A stretch of 64,000 nucleotides of DNA from Pestalotiopsis fici W106-1 (lineage: Eukaryota; Ascomycota; Sordariomycetes; Amphisphaeriales; Sporocadaceae): positions 6,265,888 through 6,329,887 of the forward strand of contig NW_006917092.1 in the NCBI RefSeq assembly GCF_000516985.1, written 5' to 3'. The number at the start of each line of letters is the position of its first letter. Position 1 is the first letter of the stretch. Both the position numbers and the translations under genes were made by a program. The notes under the pieces are model-generated. The model ran no database searches. It worked only from the letters and a program-made list of their open reading frames with translations, and was not told where the DNA came from. This document shows, in pieces, positions 11,133 to 22,292 of the stretch.

Positions 11133-12850
11133 TTACACAGACTCTCTGGGGGCCGCTGGCTTTTGCGTATCCTGGCGCTCCCACTCAAAATCGAATCGTG
11201 ACTGCTTGCGCTCGTGCCGATGCTGCTCATCATCGGAGTCGAGTGGTGTAAGTTCCACAAAAGAGCCCTCATCATGGGCCTTGGTTCGAGAAGTGCTAAT
11301 AACAAACTCTGATTTGACCTTGATTCTGCTCGATATCGATTTGTCGTTTGTGGACTTGTCGTTATTCGAGGTCGAGTTTCCGGTAGGGTATTGACTTTTG
11401 TGGTGAGTCGTGCCAAAGACTTTGGGAAGTACGGTGGCGAACAGCGACCGCATTGCCGGCATACATGCGCAGATGATGCCAACGCTCGTTTCGACGGTAC
11501 TCCAGACTCCGACAGGGACGAAATCCTCTGATGAAAAATTAGTATATCCATTGTAGTTACCAAGCGATTCAACTTACGTGTAACGTTTGTTGTCTTGGCG
11601 AAGACTAGCAGCCACTGGAGACGCAATATCGATACGATAGTGACACTATACCATGGTTAGAATCAGCAAAACAAAAATTGGATCGCCCGGTTAACTCACA
11701 ATATACCGACTGCAAACATGAGCATAACTTGCACCTTCTTCTTCATGGACAAGTTGAGGTTCCATAACTCGGGCATTGGGAGCGCAATAAGGGCAACGTC
11801 CAACACGATACATACGGCTGCGGCAACCCAGGCTTGCAAATTGACGTCTCGGCAAGTTGCCTCATATTCACCATCCCATTCCAACCAGGCGCCCGGAATC
11901 GGAGTGCACTGAAAGATTGTAATGATCTCGAATGCGACAAAATATAGGACGTTCAAGACAATGAGGGCGTAGGCGCCGATGCGGAAACCCCTCCGAGGGA
12001 AAATTCTCAGGTAGAAGCATAGAATCGAAATCTTGGTGGCGGGTACAACGAAAAGGTAAAGGATCTCATCCCAGTAGTAAAGCTATATCGCAGCTATTAG
12101 TATTTTCTTTTGTTCCCTTTCAGTATCAGGGAGCGAGCATGGACTTACATAGAGAATGTAAGTGATGTCGTCGAAATCGACCATCCACATGTCATGGCCA
12201 AGACCATGTTTCGCGAGGATCCAAGACAGACATGTCATGGGAATAGATGCAATCTACCATCATCAGCTTTCTGGGTTTCCTCAGTGTTTGTCGGAATCAC
12301 TCACCACAGTTGGCACCATGATCCAGTCATCCATACCCCATGTTGCCCTGAATCCGGTGAGATACCTGCTCACGAGGCGCAGAATCCAAATAAATAATGC
12401 TAGTGCTCCGAACAATGGCGTCGTGACAATGATTTGTAGCGAGTTGTCCTCGTGTGATCTGCCGCAGGAAACGTCCGAATATTTCTTGGTAGCTGGGGGG
12501 AAAGGGGTCAGTAAAGATGCTTGTCAGCACGACTTGAATGGACTAACATAGAGCGTCTCGAGTCGAGCAGCTTGCGTAGACGCAAGTTGAAAGATCAGAA
12601 ATGACGTCTTCGTTGGTACAAATACATGTCAAGTTCGTTATCGACGAACAGACTGATTCGGGCACAATTTCCAAGATGCATTTCAACTAAACAGTCTGTT
12701 AACCTCGAAAATGTGATATGTATGGTTTCTCCTCTTTTCACTTACGCCACATGTTGGGATCGTGACATCAGTGTCGGTGCTATCAGCCGCGGCGCAGAAA
12801 CGGACTTGCAGCAGAGCTGCAAGCAAAAACGTAAGGAATGAAAGCTTCAT
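11133..12850 (-). CDS. CFEM-domain Pth11-like G-protein-coupled receptor, 460 aa
   Basis: Plasma-membrane receptor of the Pth11 class, known in other fungi for sensing surface or nutrient cues upstream of cAMP signalling. Seven exons (introns 12687-12745, 12493-12547, 12254-12304, 12083-12148, 11646-11699, 11528-11577) sum to 461 codons. Residues 1-22 are a signal peptide. The N-terminal extracellular CFEM domain starts IPTCG (exon 1), continues LKCILEIVPESVC and CICTNEDV, and ends STCVYASC. Seven hydrophobic segments follow, beginning IIVTTPLFGALALFIWIL and including EILYLFVVPATKISILCFYL and KVQVMLMFAVGIFVTIVSIL. The typical closing motif DFVPVGVWSTVE is near the C terminus. The cytoplasmic tail is Ser/Thr- and Asp/Glu-rich. 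The start at 12850 is fixed by the signal peptide. Confidence 0.9.
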
Positions 12851-15800
12851 GGTCGAAGAATGTCGGAGGGAATCAGCATAGCAAAACAAGAGCAACGAAA
12901 CAGATGAGAAGAACAATCAAACGAATGTATGGAAGAGCTTTTCATGCCAAAGCCAGCGGCTCCAATGATCTGATATTAAGAAAGGGAAAGAATATTGCTA
13001 TCTATCTCAATGATTTGCATAGGCCTAGATTCCGGGGGAGCGAAGGATGGGCTACCGAAGGCCATGCATCCTGACGATTCCGTCTAACTCGCACCGCGGT
13101 TTCAACGATAAAAAATCCATGATGATCCCAGAATGATGCCAAGCCTGTAGGTGCGAGGATTATAAGTGGGGGACAGTGAGGAGTCAGGTACAAGGTTTAG
13201 GTCAGAATGCCCAAGTTGGCGCTGGGAAGAAGAGATTGCCTCTAACTGTCCCCATCTATGGTCATGTCCGGGGGTCCCCGGTCCGGTATCCACGGACCAG
13301 GACGCCGCGCGTTGAGTCTTTTGAGCCTTGGCCCGCTTTTGCACGGCACATTCGAAGTCCCGTACACTAGAATTCTAGCCTTGGACAAGCGAGCTTGTTG
13401 GCCTCGAGGCTCTCGGCGGGCTAGATTGAATCCAGTCTCGTCTTCTATTCCTTGCGTTCCTGGCTCCTTCAAAGGTACCAACCAATGCGTTCCGATCTAA
13501 GAACGCTGGAACCAAGCAAGTTTATTGATTAAAAAAACACCATATGTACGTGGTATGCACATTCCAGGTTCTTTTACGGCACAAGCGCGGGGACAGAGAG
13601 GAGAATGAGAGAGGGTCTTCTGCTCGCCAGCCGCGGCTAACCCGGTCTTTGAAGGTGCAGTCATCTGCATTGGACACGACGCCTTCTCCGCTGCAAATGC
13701 CCCAAGTACCTGCATGCGCGTTGATAGGGATATAATACAGAGTACACGACGTTTACTGTGTAGGTACTGTGTGTGTAAACTTGAGTTTAGCGGCTTGTAC
13801 CAAAGGAGACCGTTGAGCTCCCAAGAAAATTGCCGATATCCTGCTAGTAATGCCCCTGACGATGCTGCTAGAAAACCATATTATATCGGAAGATTTTCGC
13901 CTTGTGTAGCAGGCACTAACCTGGGAATGCGAGGTCTTTCGAACTCTGTTCCCCACAAACTTTGTCGATTTTGAGCTTTTATTAAGGGTCTTTGTATAAC
14001 ATTTGTCGATCAGCCCGCTTGTCGGGAGCCAGCAATCGCTGCCCAGCCTTCGCGCCTATTACTACTAGTGCTGGCGCCAACTACGGAACGTGGGAGAGGA
14101 ACATTCTCAACAATGTCAAATAACCACTGCAGCAAAGACTTGCTTCATGTCGCTATCGCGGCTCGAGATATGATGACATAACCCTGGTCTCCAATACCCT
14201 GCTGGTCGTGCCGGCAATCTGGCACACCTGATCATACTTGTCTATTCTCATTCCCGATCGGATATGGTCCTGGATACATAGTCGCAGCCCGGAGGCAGAT
14301 CGTGGGTATCGTCATTTGCTACATTTTCGGCGCCAGCACGACTTAATCGTAGCGAGGCCTTCTGTGCCGAAGATCTTTTTCAGGGGACCAACCAGGGGGG
14401 GCTGAAAGATCGAGCTCCTGGCTCCCGTTCTCGAACATCTTGGAACACTTCCTACTTTAAGATCGCCGTGCATACCAGGCAAACTATGAAAATATACTTG
14501 GTGTTTAACAAGGACAACCTCTTCGGTAAATCTGATTCCTTAGCCGTTCGCCTCGAATTCCAGGTGATTAGTCAACACTCTCTGTATACGAGAGGGTCCG
14601 GGGATGTTCCCCGAAGTTCCCTAAGCATGCTCGGAGAACGGTTTTTTATTCGCTAGGAGAAGCACATCAAGGTTCCGAGTGGCTCATTTTTATCGTGGCT
14701 GTTTTTTGTAATTATTACTCTTGCGGAACCCTGATCGCCGCAGTCTTTCGCGAGATAGGATCTGTCGGATTCACGGAGAACCATAAAGTTGAACTCATTG
14801 CGGCGCTCATTGATCAAACTTTATCCGTCTTTGCAGCACGTGATTCTGCTTTATTATCCTTAATGGTATATAATGTGACATGGGTCAAATAAGTCATGTG
14901 TCATCCCATTCGATTTAATCATGGTACATATAGACATATTGTCAGGTGAGAGTCTGGGGCAGAACCTGTCATGACGTATCCAGCTGAAAGCTTCGTCGGC
15001 TGTGCTTTGCGAGAGCCGTAAAGCCTAGGCCACAAAGCCATATATGACCTAGGCAATTTCTATAGAGTGCTATAAAAATATGGATCGTCTCCTAGGTACG
15101 ACTCGTGCCAGACTCATTTCCATTTCTCTACTCTCGTTGCAAATACTTCTCCTCATATCTCACCTGAGCCAAGGTGAAGTGCAAGACAAGGTCGAGGGAA
15201 TATAAGCAAGATATCTGAGTTGATCCCACAGATCTACGGAAGAGAGGTGTTAAAGAGCTATCTGATATATCCGAGCAGGTGATCTGCAAAGGGTACTGGC
15301 TGCGTTAGTGCAAGATCATACTGCGGGAGGTGCATGTCTCTAGAATCAGTGTTAGCACTACCGTGGACCCCATTGAACGAATAGTGAGTTGCCAGAGAAG
15401 CGCACCTACGGACATTCATTGATCAATATACCTCGACTGAAGCAATGAAGCACTACCCAGAAGGTTAAGTAAAAAAAACTCATTCCTTAAATATGGTGGT
15501 TCCCTTCCCCTCTTTAAGCAGTAATATTTGTGGAATATCGAACTTTGTTAAACAGTAGTGATTATGTCGAAGCTTTTCTTTGAACGTATTGCTTCGACTT
15601 GAACTTATTATGTAGAATGGCTTCACCATCCGAATGGATTTCACTTCGTACAATAAGTGACGGCAAATAGATCTATATTTCACGTGACGTACAAAAGTGA
15701 ATACTTCCTAGCGTACGACGACTGTAGATAATGCTCTCTGACGTTCGGATGCTAGCAGCCGTCAGCTATATCGTGGCTGTGGTGGCGGACTAGCAGTATA

Positions 15801-16672
15801 TCAGCCTATTCCAACTACTTAGATGACGTCCTCGTACGAGACCGCAAATGCCTGTATTCTAACATATCACGTATCTTGTACTTTTGTCCCACTGTTGATT
15901 TCCAGAGCTGACTTTATTCTAACTAAAATAATGTGTAAATATCGCCTTTCTTTGAGAAAACCAGCTGCGCCTGATATTACTAGCTGATCCATTACATTAT
16001 ATTGAATATGCGTACATATGAGAACTTAGTTCGATATTATTTGATAATATGCTTTTGTTATTTTGATATGGAGCACCCAATCTTTTTTTTTTTTTTTCCC
16101 AAAGTAGTTTTGCCTCCAGCCCACATGAGGGGGATTGAGATGTTCTTCTTGAGAACTGCGCCGCATTTGGTCAGACTCCGGACTCCGGAATCCAGATATT
16201 GTGTCACAAAGGCAGCCTCAGATTGGCTTTGTGGAACTGTTCCGGACTCGTCCTAGCTACAATCAAGGATAGTTGGCGATGTGACGTCGTTAAGTCAAGC
16301 AGCTTCAGTCAACTGCCGATGATTTTGATAGGCTATTGATGGCTGACATCTTGGTGACACTGGCACCGGCTCCCGATGAGAGAGCCAGAAGAAAAAGCCA
16401 GTTCAGAAAGATAATCAACAAGCAGAGATGGCAGTTCCTCTTGCGATAGTGTAATTCGCATGAGATTCCACCAGGATTTGCCAAGAGAGCAAAGCCCCCC
16501 GTCGCTCCGCTTTGTATCCATCCGGCTTCGGCATTTCGTATTGTCACGTGACCGATCTAGAGTGCCCAGGGTGTTTTTCCGGTCTTTTTTTGAGGCCTAT
16601 CAAAAAGCTCAAATGCACCATCTTTAAGGTCGTGTCGGGCGGCGGTGTTGCTTACATACGCCGCATGAGACA
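12851..16672. other. Gene-poor 3.8-kb region
   Basis: No coding region can be supported. The sequence has moderate composition up to about 14 kb, then stop-rich, AT-leaning sequence from roughly 14.8 to 16.1 kb, with a T-run near 16081-16098. Translations of 15.1-15.7 kb are broken in all frames; an old decayed insertion is possible, but I could not identify one. Confidence 0.45.
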
Positions 16673-18513
16673 ATGCCGGGCGGCACAGCCAAGCACCACA
16701 GCTCGGCCGCGCGGCCCCGGTCCACCGATAACGAGAAGCAAATTTCGCGGCGGAACGGACCGAAAGTTCGTACGGGCTGTAAAACTTGGTAAATTTTACC
16801 ATCATATCATGTCCCCTATTTAAGTGGATTTTTGGAGCTAACTGGCCATGCACTAACCATAGCAAGTGAGTGGTAGTATTGCACCTCAGTGTTCAGCCCT
16901 ATGGCTGACCGATTCGGTGTTATTATTGAATTAGAATACGACGGATCAAGTGCGACGAAACACGGCCACATTGTACCCGTTGCACGTCTACAGGACGCAA
17001 ATGCGATGGTTATCTTAGCACGCCGAAGCCCGAAACTGGGCCCAAGAATGCACCTAGTACTTCGGACCTGACCTTGACGAGAAGAAGATCCCAAGCGACC
17101 GTATTGCCGGCCTCAATGAGGCAACTCAGCTCCGATATACAAGGCACCGAGTGGGAGAGATTTTATTTCCACCGTTTTCGAGCCGAAGCACTCAAGGGAC
17201 TCGTTCTACATGCAGCTAACTCTGGCTCATTCTGGCAAGGCCTCGTGCCCCGATTTGCTCACCATAACGATGCCGTCAAGCACGCGATTATAGCGCTTGG
17301 TTCCACATATCATTTACAACTTCAGCAGAGAACAACTGTTGCGCCGCGACTCGAGGCTTTTACCTTGCAACAGTACAATAAGGCTATCCAATCACTGCGC
17401 GAGCCCTCTGATGGCACCCCGCTTGAACAAGTCGAGGTTTTACTGATGTGCTGCCTCATCTTCATCTGCATAGAGTCTTTGCGAAATAACAAGCAGGGAA
17501 GTATTCTACACCTCTCCAACGGCTTACAGATCATTGGACAACTCCCGACAGCGCTGCTGGCACACATCATATCCGACACAGACTCGGATCCTAATAATTA
17601 CGAAGAACGATTGACCAGGTCAGAATTAAAGCAGTTTTTGGCATACTTTCAAGACCTTGAGATTGGTACACAAGTATTCGGAGCACCGGATAAGCCCGTG
17701 CTATCTTTGCGCATGTTTGAAGTGACCAAGGATGACGATGGTCCCCGGGACGAGTACAAGTCATTACAGGAGTGCCATACCCAACTAATTCGATATGGCC
17801 ATAATGTGCACGCGCGTATCTGGCACACCTTGCCATACAAAGGCGACAACGAGTTTTGGGCGTCCCCTGATCAAATCCGCGAGCATGAGCGTCTCTTGGA
17901 CCGTGGGAGACGCGTGCTAGAGATGACTGATCGGTTCATGTCCAGTCCTCTCGGACCTGACCCCGACACGGACAGGGCTGGATTCATTTCCGGCACGCTA
18001 GACAGGATGCATAGCCGTGGCATCCTGCTTATGGCCGAGTGCATGCCCAAGAACATTACCCGACGACAGTTGCACGAATTGGATCCGCAATGGAGCGAGG
18101 TGGCGACTTTGGTGGAAAGACTGTACGACCTCATTCATTCGCCCCCGGAAGCTGCTGAGGATGGGTTGAAGAGAACGTCAGCACTGCACGAAAACACTCG
18201 GGCAATCACCATTGACAATGGTCTGCTGATAGGGATTCACGCCACGCTCTATGGCTCGGGCAATCGAGATACCAGAAGACGAGTCATGGATGTGCTGAGA
18301 CGCATGGAGAGTAGGCGCGAAGGATTGTACGATGCTAGTGTTCTTCTCCGGGTGTTTGAAGCCATGGGCGCTGATGGCCATGGCACATATGCGTCCGAAC
18401 TGCTTCTGGATGATCTGGCGGGGCCCGGACTTAGCGGGGTCAATGGTCTATTAGGACTCGAGGCCAGGCTTGCAGAGCTTCATATTGGTTGGAGGGTGCC
18501 GCCACAGTCCTAA
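16673..18513 (+). CDS. Zn2Cys6 transcription factor with 3-nt microexon, 565 aa
   Basis: Nuclear regulator, likely pathway-specific for the adjacent dioxygenase and permease. Exon 1 (16673-16788) ends GPKVRTGCKT plus TG. Exon 3 starts at 16935 with A-ATA-CGA (IRRIKCDETRPHC). A microexon CAA at 16863-16865, bounded by catag upstream and GTGAGT downstream, completes TGC-AAA. It restores Cys36, 39, 46, 53, 56 and 63 in perfect C-x2-C-x6-C-x6-C-x2-C-x6-C order. Direct joining of exons 1 and 3 would give a TGA stop. Introns are 16789-16862 and 16866-16934, and the total is 566 codons. The rest is an all-helical fungal regulatory region (FYFHRFRAEALKGL, DAVKHAIIALGSTYH). It is convergent with the dioxygenase gene 308 bases downstream. 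Confidence 0.85.
16863..16865 (+). other. 3-nt microexon (CAA)
   Basis: Predicted coding exon of three bases inside the Zn2Cys6 gene. Its C completes the Cys39 codon and AA begins the Lys40 codon. The upstream intron ends ctaaccatag and the downstream intron starts GTGAGT, with a CTGAC branch-like site before its TTAG end. Predicted from frame and motif only; there is no transcript evidence. Confidence 0.7.
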
Positions 18514-18821
18514 ACAGAGAGCCCGGAGAAGCAATCATGTATTTTCCCAACGACACAAGACAACCCCCAAAGAAAACTCTCCACAGATGCCTAGTTGGAT
18601 AAAAGAAAAATCACATGATTTCCAAGGGACTTTCCCCGTGACAATGCCCAAACCCATCGCTATTCGAATTCAAATACATGGAAAAGAGGACAGAAGCAGC
18701 GGCCTAATGTCAATTGCTTGTTCATAGCACGTCGGTCCTTGCTGTAAGGCGACAAGCTGAAAGGCAATTTCTGTTGCATTCAAAATTCCACCCCTAGATC
18801 GGAACACTCCAATGTCCAGGC
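18514..18821. other. Convergent 3' intergenic spacer
   Basis: The 308 bases between the stop of the Zn2Cys6 gene and the stop of the dioxygenase gene on the other strand. It presumably holds both polyadenylation regions; no gene or distinct element is seen. Confidence 0.5.
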
Positions 18822-19946
18822 TCAGATCTCCCCTCTCTCCTTTGCTGCCTTACTAGCCGGATGGTTGACCCTCGCCCTCAGCAATCTCTGCGTCTGCCAG
18901 TCACCGGCCTTGATGTCATCGTATTTCGGCTTCTCTCCCTCGTCCAGACATGTTGGTAGTGTCCGGATCATGACGTCTTGGCTAGGACTGAAGAAATATG
19001 CTAGACTGTAGCGCTCCCTGCCGCTGATATTCCGCACACGGTGCACTGTGCTCACAAATTTGTCATTGGTTGCCCGCTCAAGAAAGTCTCCAACATTGAC
19101 CACAAGGCTGCCGTCAATGGGCGGTGCCGGTACCCAGTGCCCGTTTGCGTTCAACACCTCCAGCGCGGGCGTATCGGTGAGCTGATTGACCAGGGTAAAC
19201 CAGCTATAGTCTGCGTGGGCGCCGATGCCGATCTGGTTGTCGGCCGCCACCGGCTGTGGTGGATAGTGCAGAGCACGTAGTCCCGCCATGGGGAAGGAAG
19301 TCATATAATCAAAATAATTCTCTTCGAGATCGAGTGACAGGGCTATCAATCGCAGCAAGGTTTCGGAGAAGGCTTGCGCTGCGGCTCGATACTCGTAAAT
19401 GGTTTTGCGAAATTCCGCCGGATGTTCGGGCCATTGAGTGAGCGGCGGCGAAGGGTACGCCGACAGATCCAGATCTGGAGGCGCGTTCTGCTCGGGCTCG
19501 AACGGGTCCTCGGCCATGTTCCAGGCCTCCTTGAGATCGCCTGCCGTGCGGTCGTCCAGGCGCGTTTCTAGAAGTGCTTCGTACCCCTTGATCGTGGGAG
19601 ACTTGTTGATGTGGATCTTCATCTTCTCTTCGAGCGGCTGCGAGAAAAACTCTTTGATCACATCTGTAACCCGCGTCTGCAACGAAGCACTGATGCCGGT
19701 ATTTGTCGCGTACATGAAGCCCACCTCGGTAAAAGCCTCCCTCACTTGACGCGCCACGGCTTGACGATCGGCAAGCTGAGGAGACGACGCGAGGCTGAAG
19801 TCAACCTCTGGCAGTCGCTCAAAAGTCGGTTTCATATCCGACCCCCGTAGGACTGGGCGCGACTGCTTGCCCTTGCCGGCGTGGAAGACAACCTCTTCCG
19901 GCGCATCATTGAGCAGAGCACCTGGTGCCATTGTGTTCAACGCCAA
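18822..19946 (-). CDS. 2-oxoglutarate/Fe(II)-dependent dioxygenase (isopenicillin N synthase-like), 374 aa
   Basis: Cytosolic non-haem iron oxygenase that would couple oxidation of a small substrate to 2-oxoglutarate decarboxylation. Single exon. The N-terminal DIOX_N region spans about residues 44-170 (LPEVDFSL, VREAFTEVGFMYATN). The double-stranded beta-helix core carries the iron triad His244, Asp246 (GAHADYSWFT) and His302 (STVHRVRN). The 2-oxoglutarate-binding Arg312-x-Ser314 lies in RYSLAYFF. The length is normal for the family, and all catalytic residues are intact. It shares a divergent promoter with an NCS1 nucleobase permease. Known relatives of this fold include thymine 7-hydroxylase, so a pyrimidine substrate is a reasonable but unproven guess. 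An alternative start at Met6 is possible. Confidence 0.9.
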   Translation of the reverse strand: MALNTMAPGALLNDAPEEVVFHAGKGKQSRPVLRGSDMKPTFERLPEVDFSLASSPQLADRQAVARQVREAFTEVGFMYATNTGISASLQTRVTDVIKEFFSQPLEEKMKIHINKSPTIKGYEALLETRLDDRTAGDLKEAWNMAEDPFEPEQNAPPDLDLSAYPSPPLTQWPEHPAEFRKTIYEYRAAAQAFSETLLRLIALSLDLEENYFDYMTSFPMAGLRALHYPPQPVAADNQIGIGAHADYSWFTLVNQLTDTPALEVLNANGHWVPAPPIDGSLVVNVGDFLERATNDKFVSTVHRVRNISGRERYSLAYFFSPSQDVMIRTLPTCLDEGEKPKYDDIKAGDWQTQRLLRARVNHPASKAAKERGEI

Positions 19947-20395
19947 TCAGCACGAGATTCGAGTGCTGCAATTCGTTCTAATGACTAGAAAAGATCAGGA
20001 GTCAACCGTCGGGCGCGACGAGTCTTTGCGAGTCACAACATTCAGTACCATCATCAGATTATTGCAAAGTTACATTATGAAGACCCCGCCCCGATCTTCC
20101 AACGGAACCACAGTTCCGAATGAGAGAGCTATAACACGGGTATAAGCAGCCACATCAACTATAGGCTCAGTATGGGTCTCCACTTGGCGTTAGATAACAC
20201 TCAGTAGTCGCCCTGTTCGGCGGTCACTGTTATTCCCGGAGCGCCGTCCTTATCTTTCCAGTCGGACGTTTCCCGACTTACACCAAGGTACCGCACATAC
20301 TGCACCTGTAGCAATGCCCGACCTTGCTACTCAACGACTCGCTCTGAGTCCCAACCCAGAAGATTCGTTCGAGGGTATTCAATTTGCACGACATA
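19947..20395. promoter_or_regulatory. Divergent promoter with two AGATAA (GATA-factor) sites
   Basis: 449 bases separate the dioxygenase (minus) and permease (plus) start codons. Two perfect AGATAA elements occur, at 20192-20197 (plus) and 20250-20255 (minus, TTATCT), 58 bases apart. HGATAR is the established binding core of the nitrogen regulators AreA/NIT2. CGG/CCG triplets of the kind bound by Zn2Cys6 factors are clustered at about 20218-20280. Joint nitrogen and pathway-specific control is inferred. Confidence 0.5.
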
Positions 20396-22292
20396 ATGGA
20401 AAAGGTTCGCCGAAAACTAGCCTCGGTCGAGGTGGCATTCAGTAGCAAACGCGCATTTTTATCGGCCATTGAAACAAAGGAGTCGGCAGCAGGTCGGCTT
20501 AACAATCGGAATCCATGGACAAATGAAGATCTAGACATAAGTCCAAAGAGGGATTGGACTTGGGCCTGGTGGTAAGTGCAACTCGTCGCTCTCGGCATAA
20601 GGTGATGCCTTTTCTTGTTTTCGTTCTCGACGATATACTAACGTGTGGATGAGATAGGGATTATGGTAAGTCATGAAGCGCCTCCAGAGTAAGGTTAGAC
20701 TTAGCTGACAATTGCTGCAAAGCGGCATTCTGGTGGTCCTATGGTAACTCGCCCACGACAATGAACCCAATTAGATGATTTCACTAAGCATTATATCAGG
20801 GTTTTCGACCGGAGTGTGGACTGCCGGGTCATCCCTTGTGTCTCTTGGACTCACATCGTGGCAAGCCATCATCGCCATCTTCATCTCGCATTTTCTCGGC
20901 GCTGTCGGCATGGTGATGCACTCGCGCTCCTCGGCGACATATCACTTTGGATTCCCCATCGCGTGCCGCATCCCCTGGGGCCTTTACGGCGGGTACTTTC
21001 CCGTGTTTGTGCGTGTCGTCGTGGGCACCATCTGGGTCGGCGTGCAGATTGCACAGGGGGGCTACTTTGTCGCGGTTCTTTTCCGCGCAGTCTTTGGACA
21101 GGGTTTCGCAGACATGAAGAACACCATTCCTGCGTCGCAGTACATTACGGTACAACAACTGGTCGGTGTCCTAGTGTTCTGGGTCTGTACGTTGCCACTG
21201 TTGAGTGTTCCAATCCCCAAGGTCAGGGTATTGTTCACGATCAAATCCGTCGTGCTCCCACCTATAGTCATTGGCCTGTTTGTCTTTTGTATGCTCCAAG
21301 GTCGGTCCTCGGGTCAGTCCCCCGGCGACTTTGCGAGCTCGGGCACGCTGTCTGGGTCTGCGTTGGCCTGGACCATGTTGGGTGGTATCAACTCGGTCAT
21401 GGGCAAGACAAGCACGAGTATTGTGAATCAACCTGACCTTGCCCGTTATGCCCGGACCAGGACTGCGCCGACGTGGTCGCAGCTCATAGCACTTCCCATC
21501 GGAAATACGTTGTGTGCCACGCTCGGCATCTTTGGTGCAAGTGCGATACGTGCTGGCTGGGGCGAGCTGATCTGGAACCCATGGGACCTTTGCTCGGCGA
21601 TTCTCGACAGATACTGGGGTAATGGAGCCCGAGCTGGCGTGGCTGTTGTGTCGCTCGGCTTCATCTTCTCAATCATCGGAAGCAACCTGGGTGCGAATGT
21701 TATTCCCTGGGGCGCCGACACGACAGTCTTGATGCCTCGATACATCAATATCAAGAGAGGAATGTACATTTCGTACATAATTGGGCTGATCATTTGCCCG
21801 TGGCGCATCCTGAAGAACGCAGCTACCTTTCTACAGTTCCTTGGCGGGTACAGCATCTTCCTTGGACCGTTTGTAGGAATCTTCCTAACAGACTATTTAA
21901 TCTGTCGCAGAGGCAATATCTACCTCAAAGAGCTCTATACGCCGTCGGGGCGCTATTGGTACGATTTTGGAATCAATTGGAGAGCTCTGGTTGCTTACTT
22001 GGTGGCCGTCGTCTTGCCCATACCTGGATTCGCGGAGACCTTTGGGGAGCCGGTCCCTATTGCATGGCTTCGTATTTACCAAGTAGGTTGGTTGTTGACA
22101 TGCATCCTCAGCAGTATTGTCTACTGGCTTCTCAGCTTTGTGGGCAGTTTTGCGCTGGAAGAAAGAAAGATGGGTTTCGAAACTATAGCTTGGGAACAAT
22201 TGGATGCTTTCATTGAGCCGGTTGCTGAATATTCGGGTCATGACGGGTCGCAATCCACTCCCATTAGCCTTCTAGCCGACCCGAAATCATAG
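20396..22292 (+). CDS. NCS1-family nucleobase/allantoin-type permease, 565 aa
   Basis: Plasma-membrane proton symporter of the nucleobase-cation-symport-1 family (uracil, allantoin, uridine or related substrates). Exon 1 (20396-20571) ends in the family signature RDWTWAW. An 8-nt exon (20658-20665) and a 21-nt exon (20723-20743) then encode WDYAAFWWSYG, joined to GFSTGVWTAGSSLVSLGLTSWQA at 20800. Introns are 20572-20657, 20666-20722 and 20744-20799; the total is 566 codons. About twelve hydrophobic segments follow. Family landmarks include SATYHFGFPIACR, WVGVQIAQGG and NQPDLARYAR. The start at 20396 has A at -3. Reading without the microexons would start inside the first transmembrane helix at 20775, which is why I reject that simpler model. 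Fur-type is likelier than Fcy-type. Confidence 0.9.

Noticed and set aside
15100..15720. Possible decayed transposase in the gene-poor region
   Set aside because: Fragments in all frames were too broken to match any family by eye and no terminal repeats were seen.
17074..18513. Treating the long open frame from 17074 as the complete regulator
   Set aside because: It begins at TTG in the middle of a linker and omits the Zn2Cys6 domain, which is encoded by upstream exons 16673-16788, 16863-16865 and 16935 onward.
20775..22292. Permease starting at the ATG near 20775
   Set aside because: It lies in an intron and would lose the conserved N terminus; three upstream exons keep frame and family motifs.
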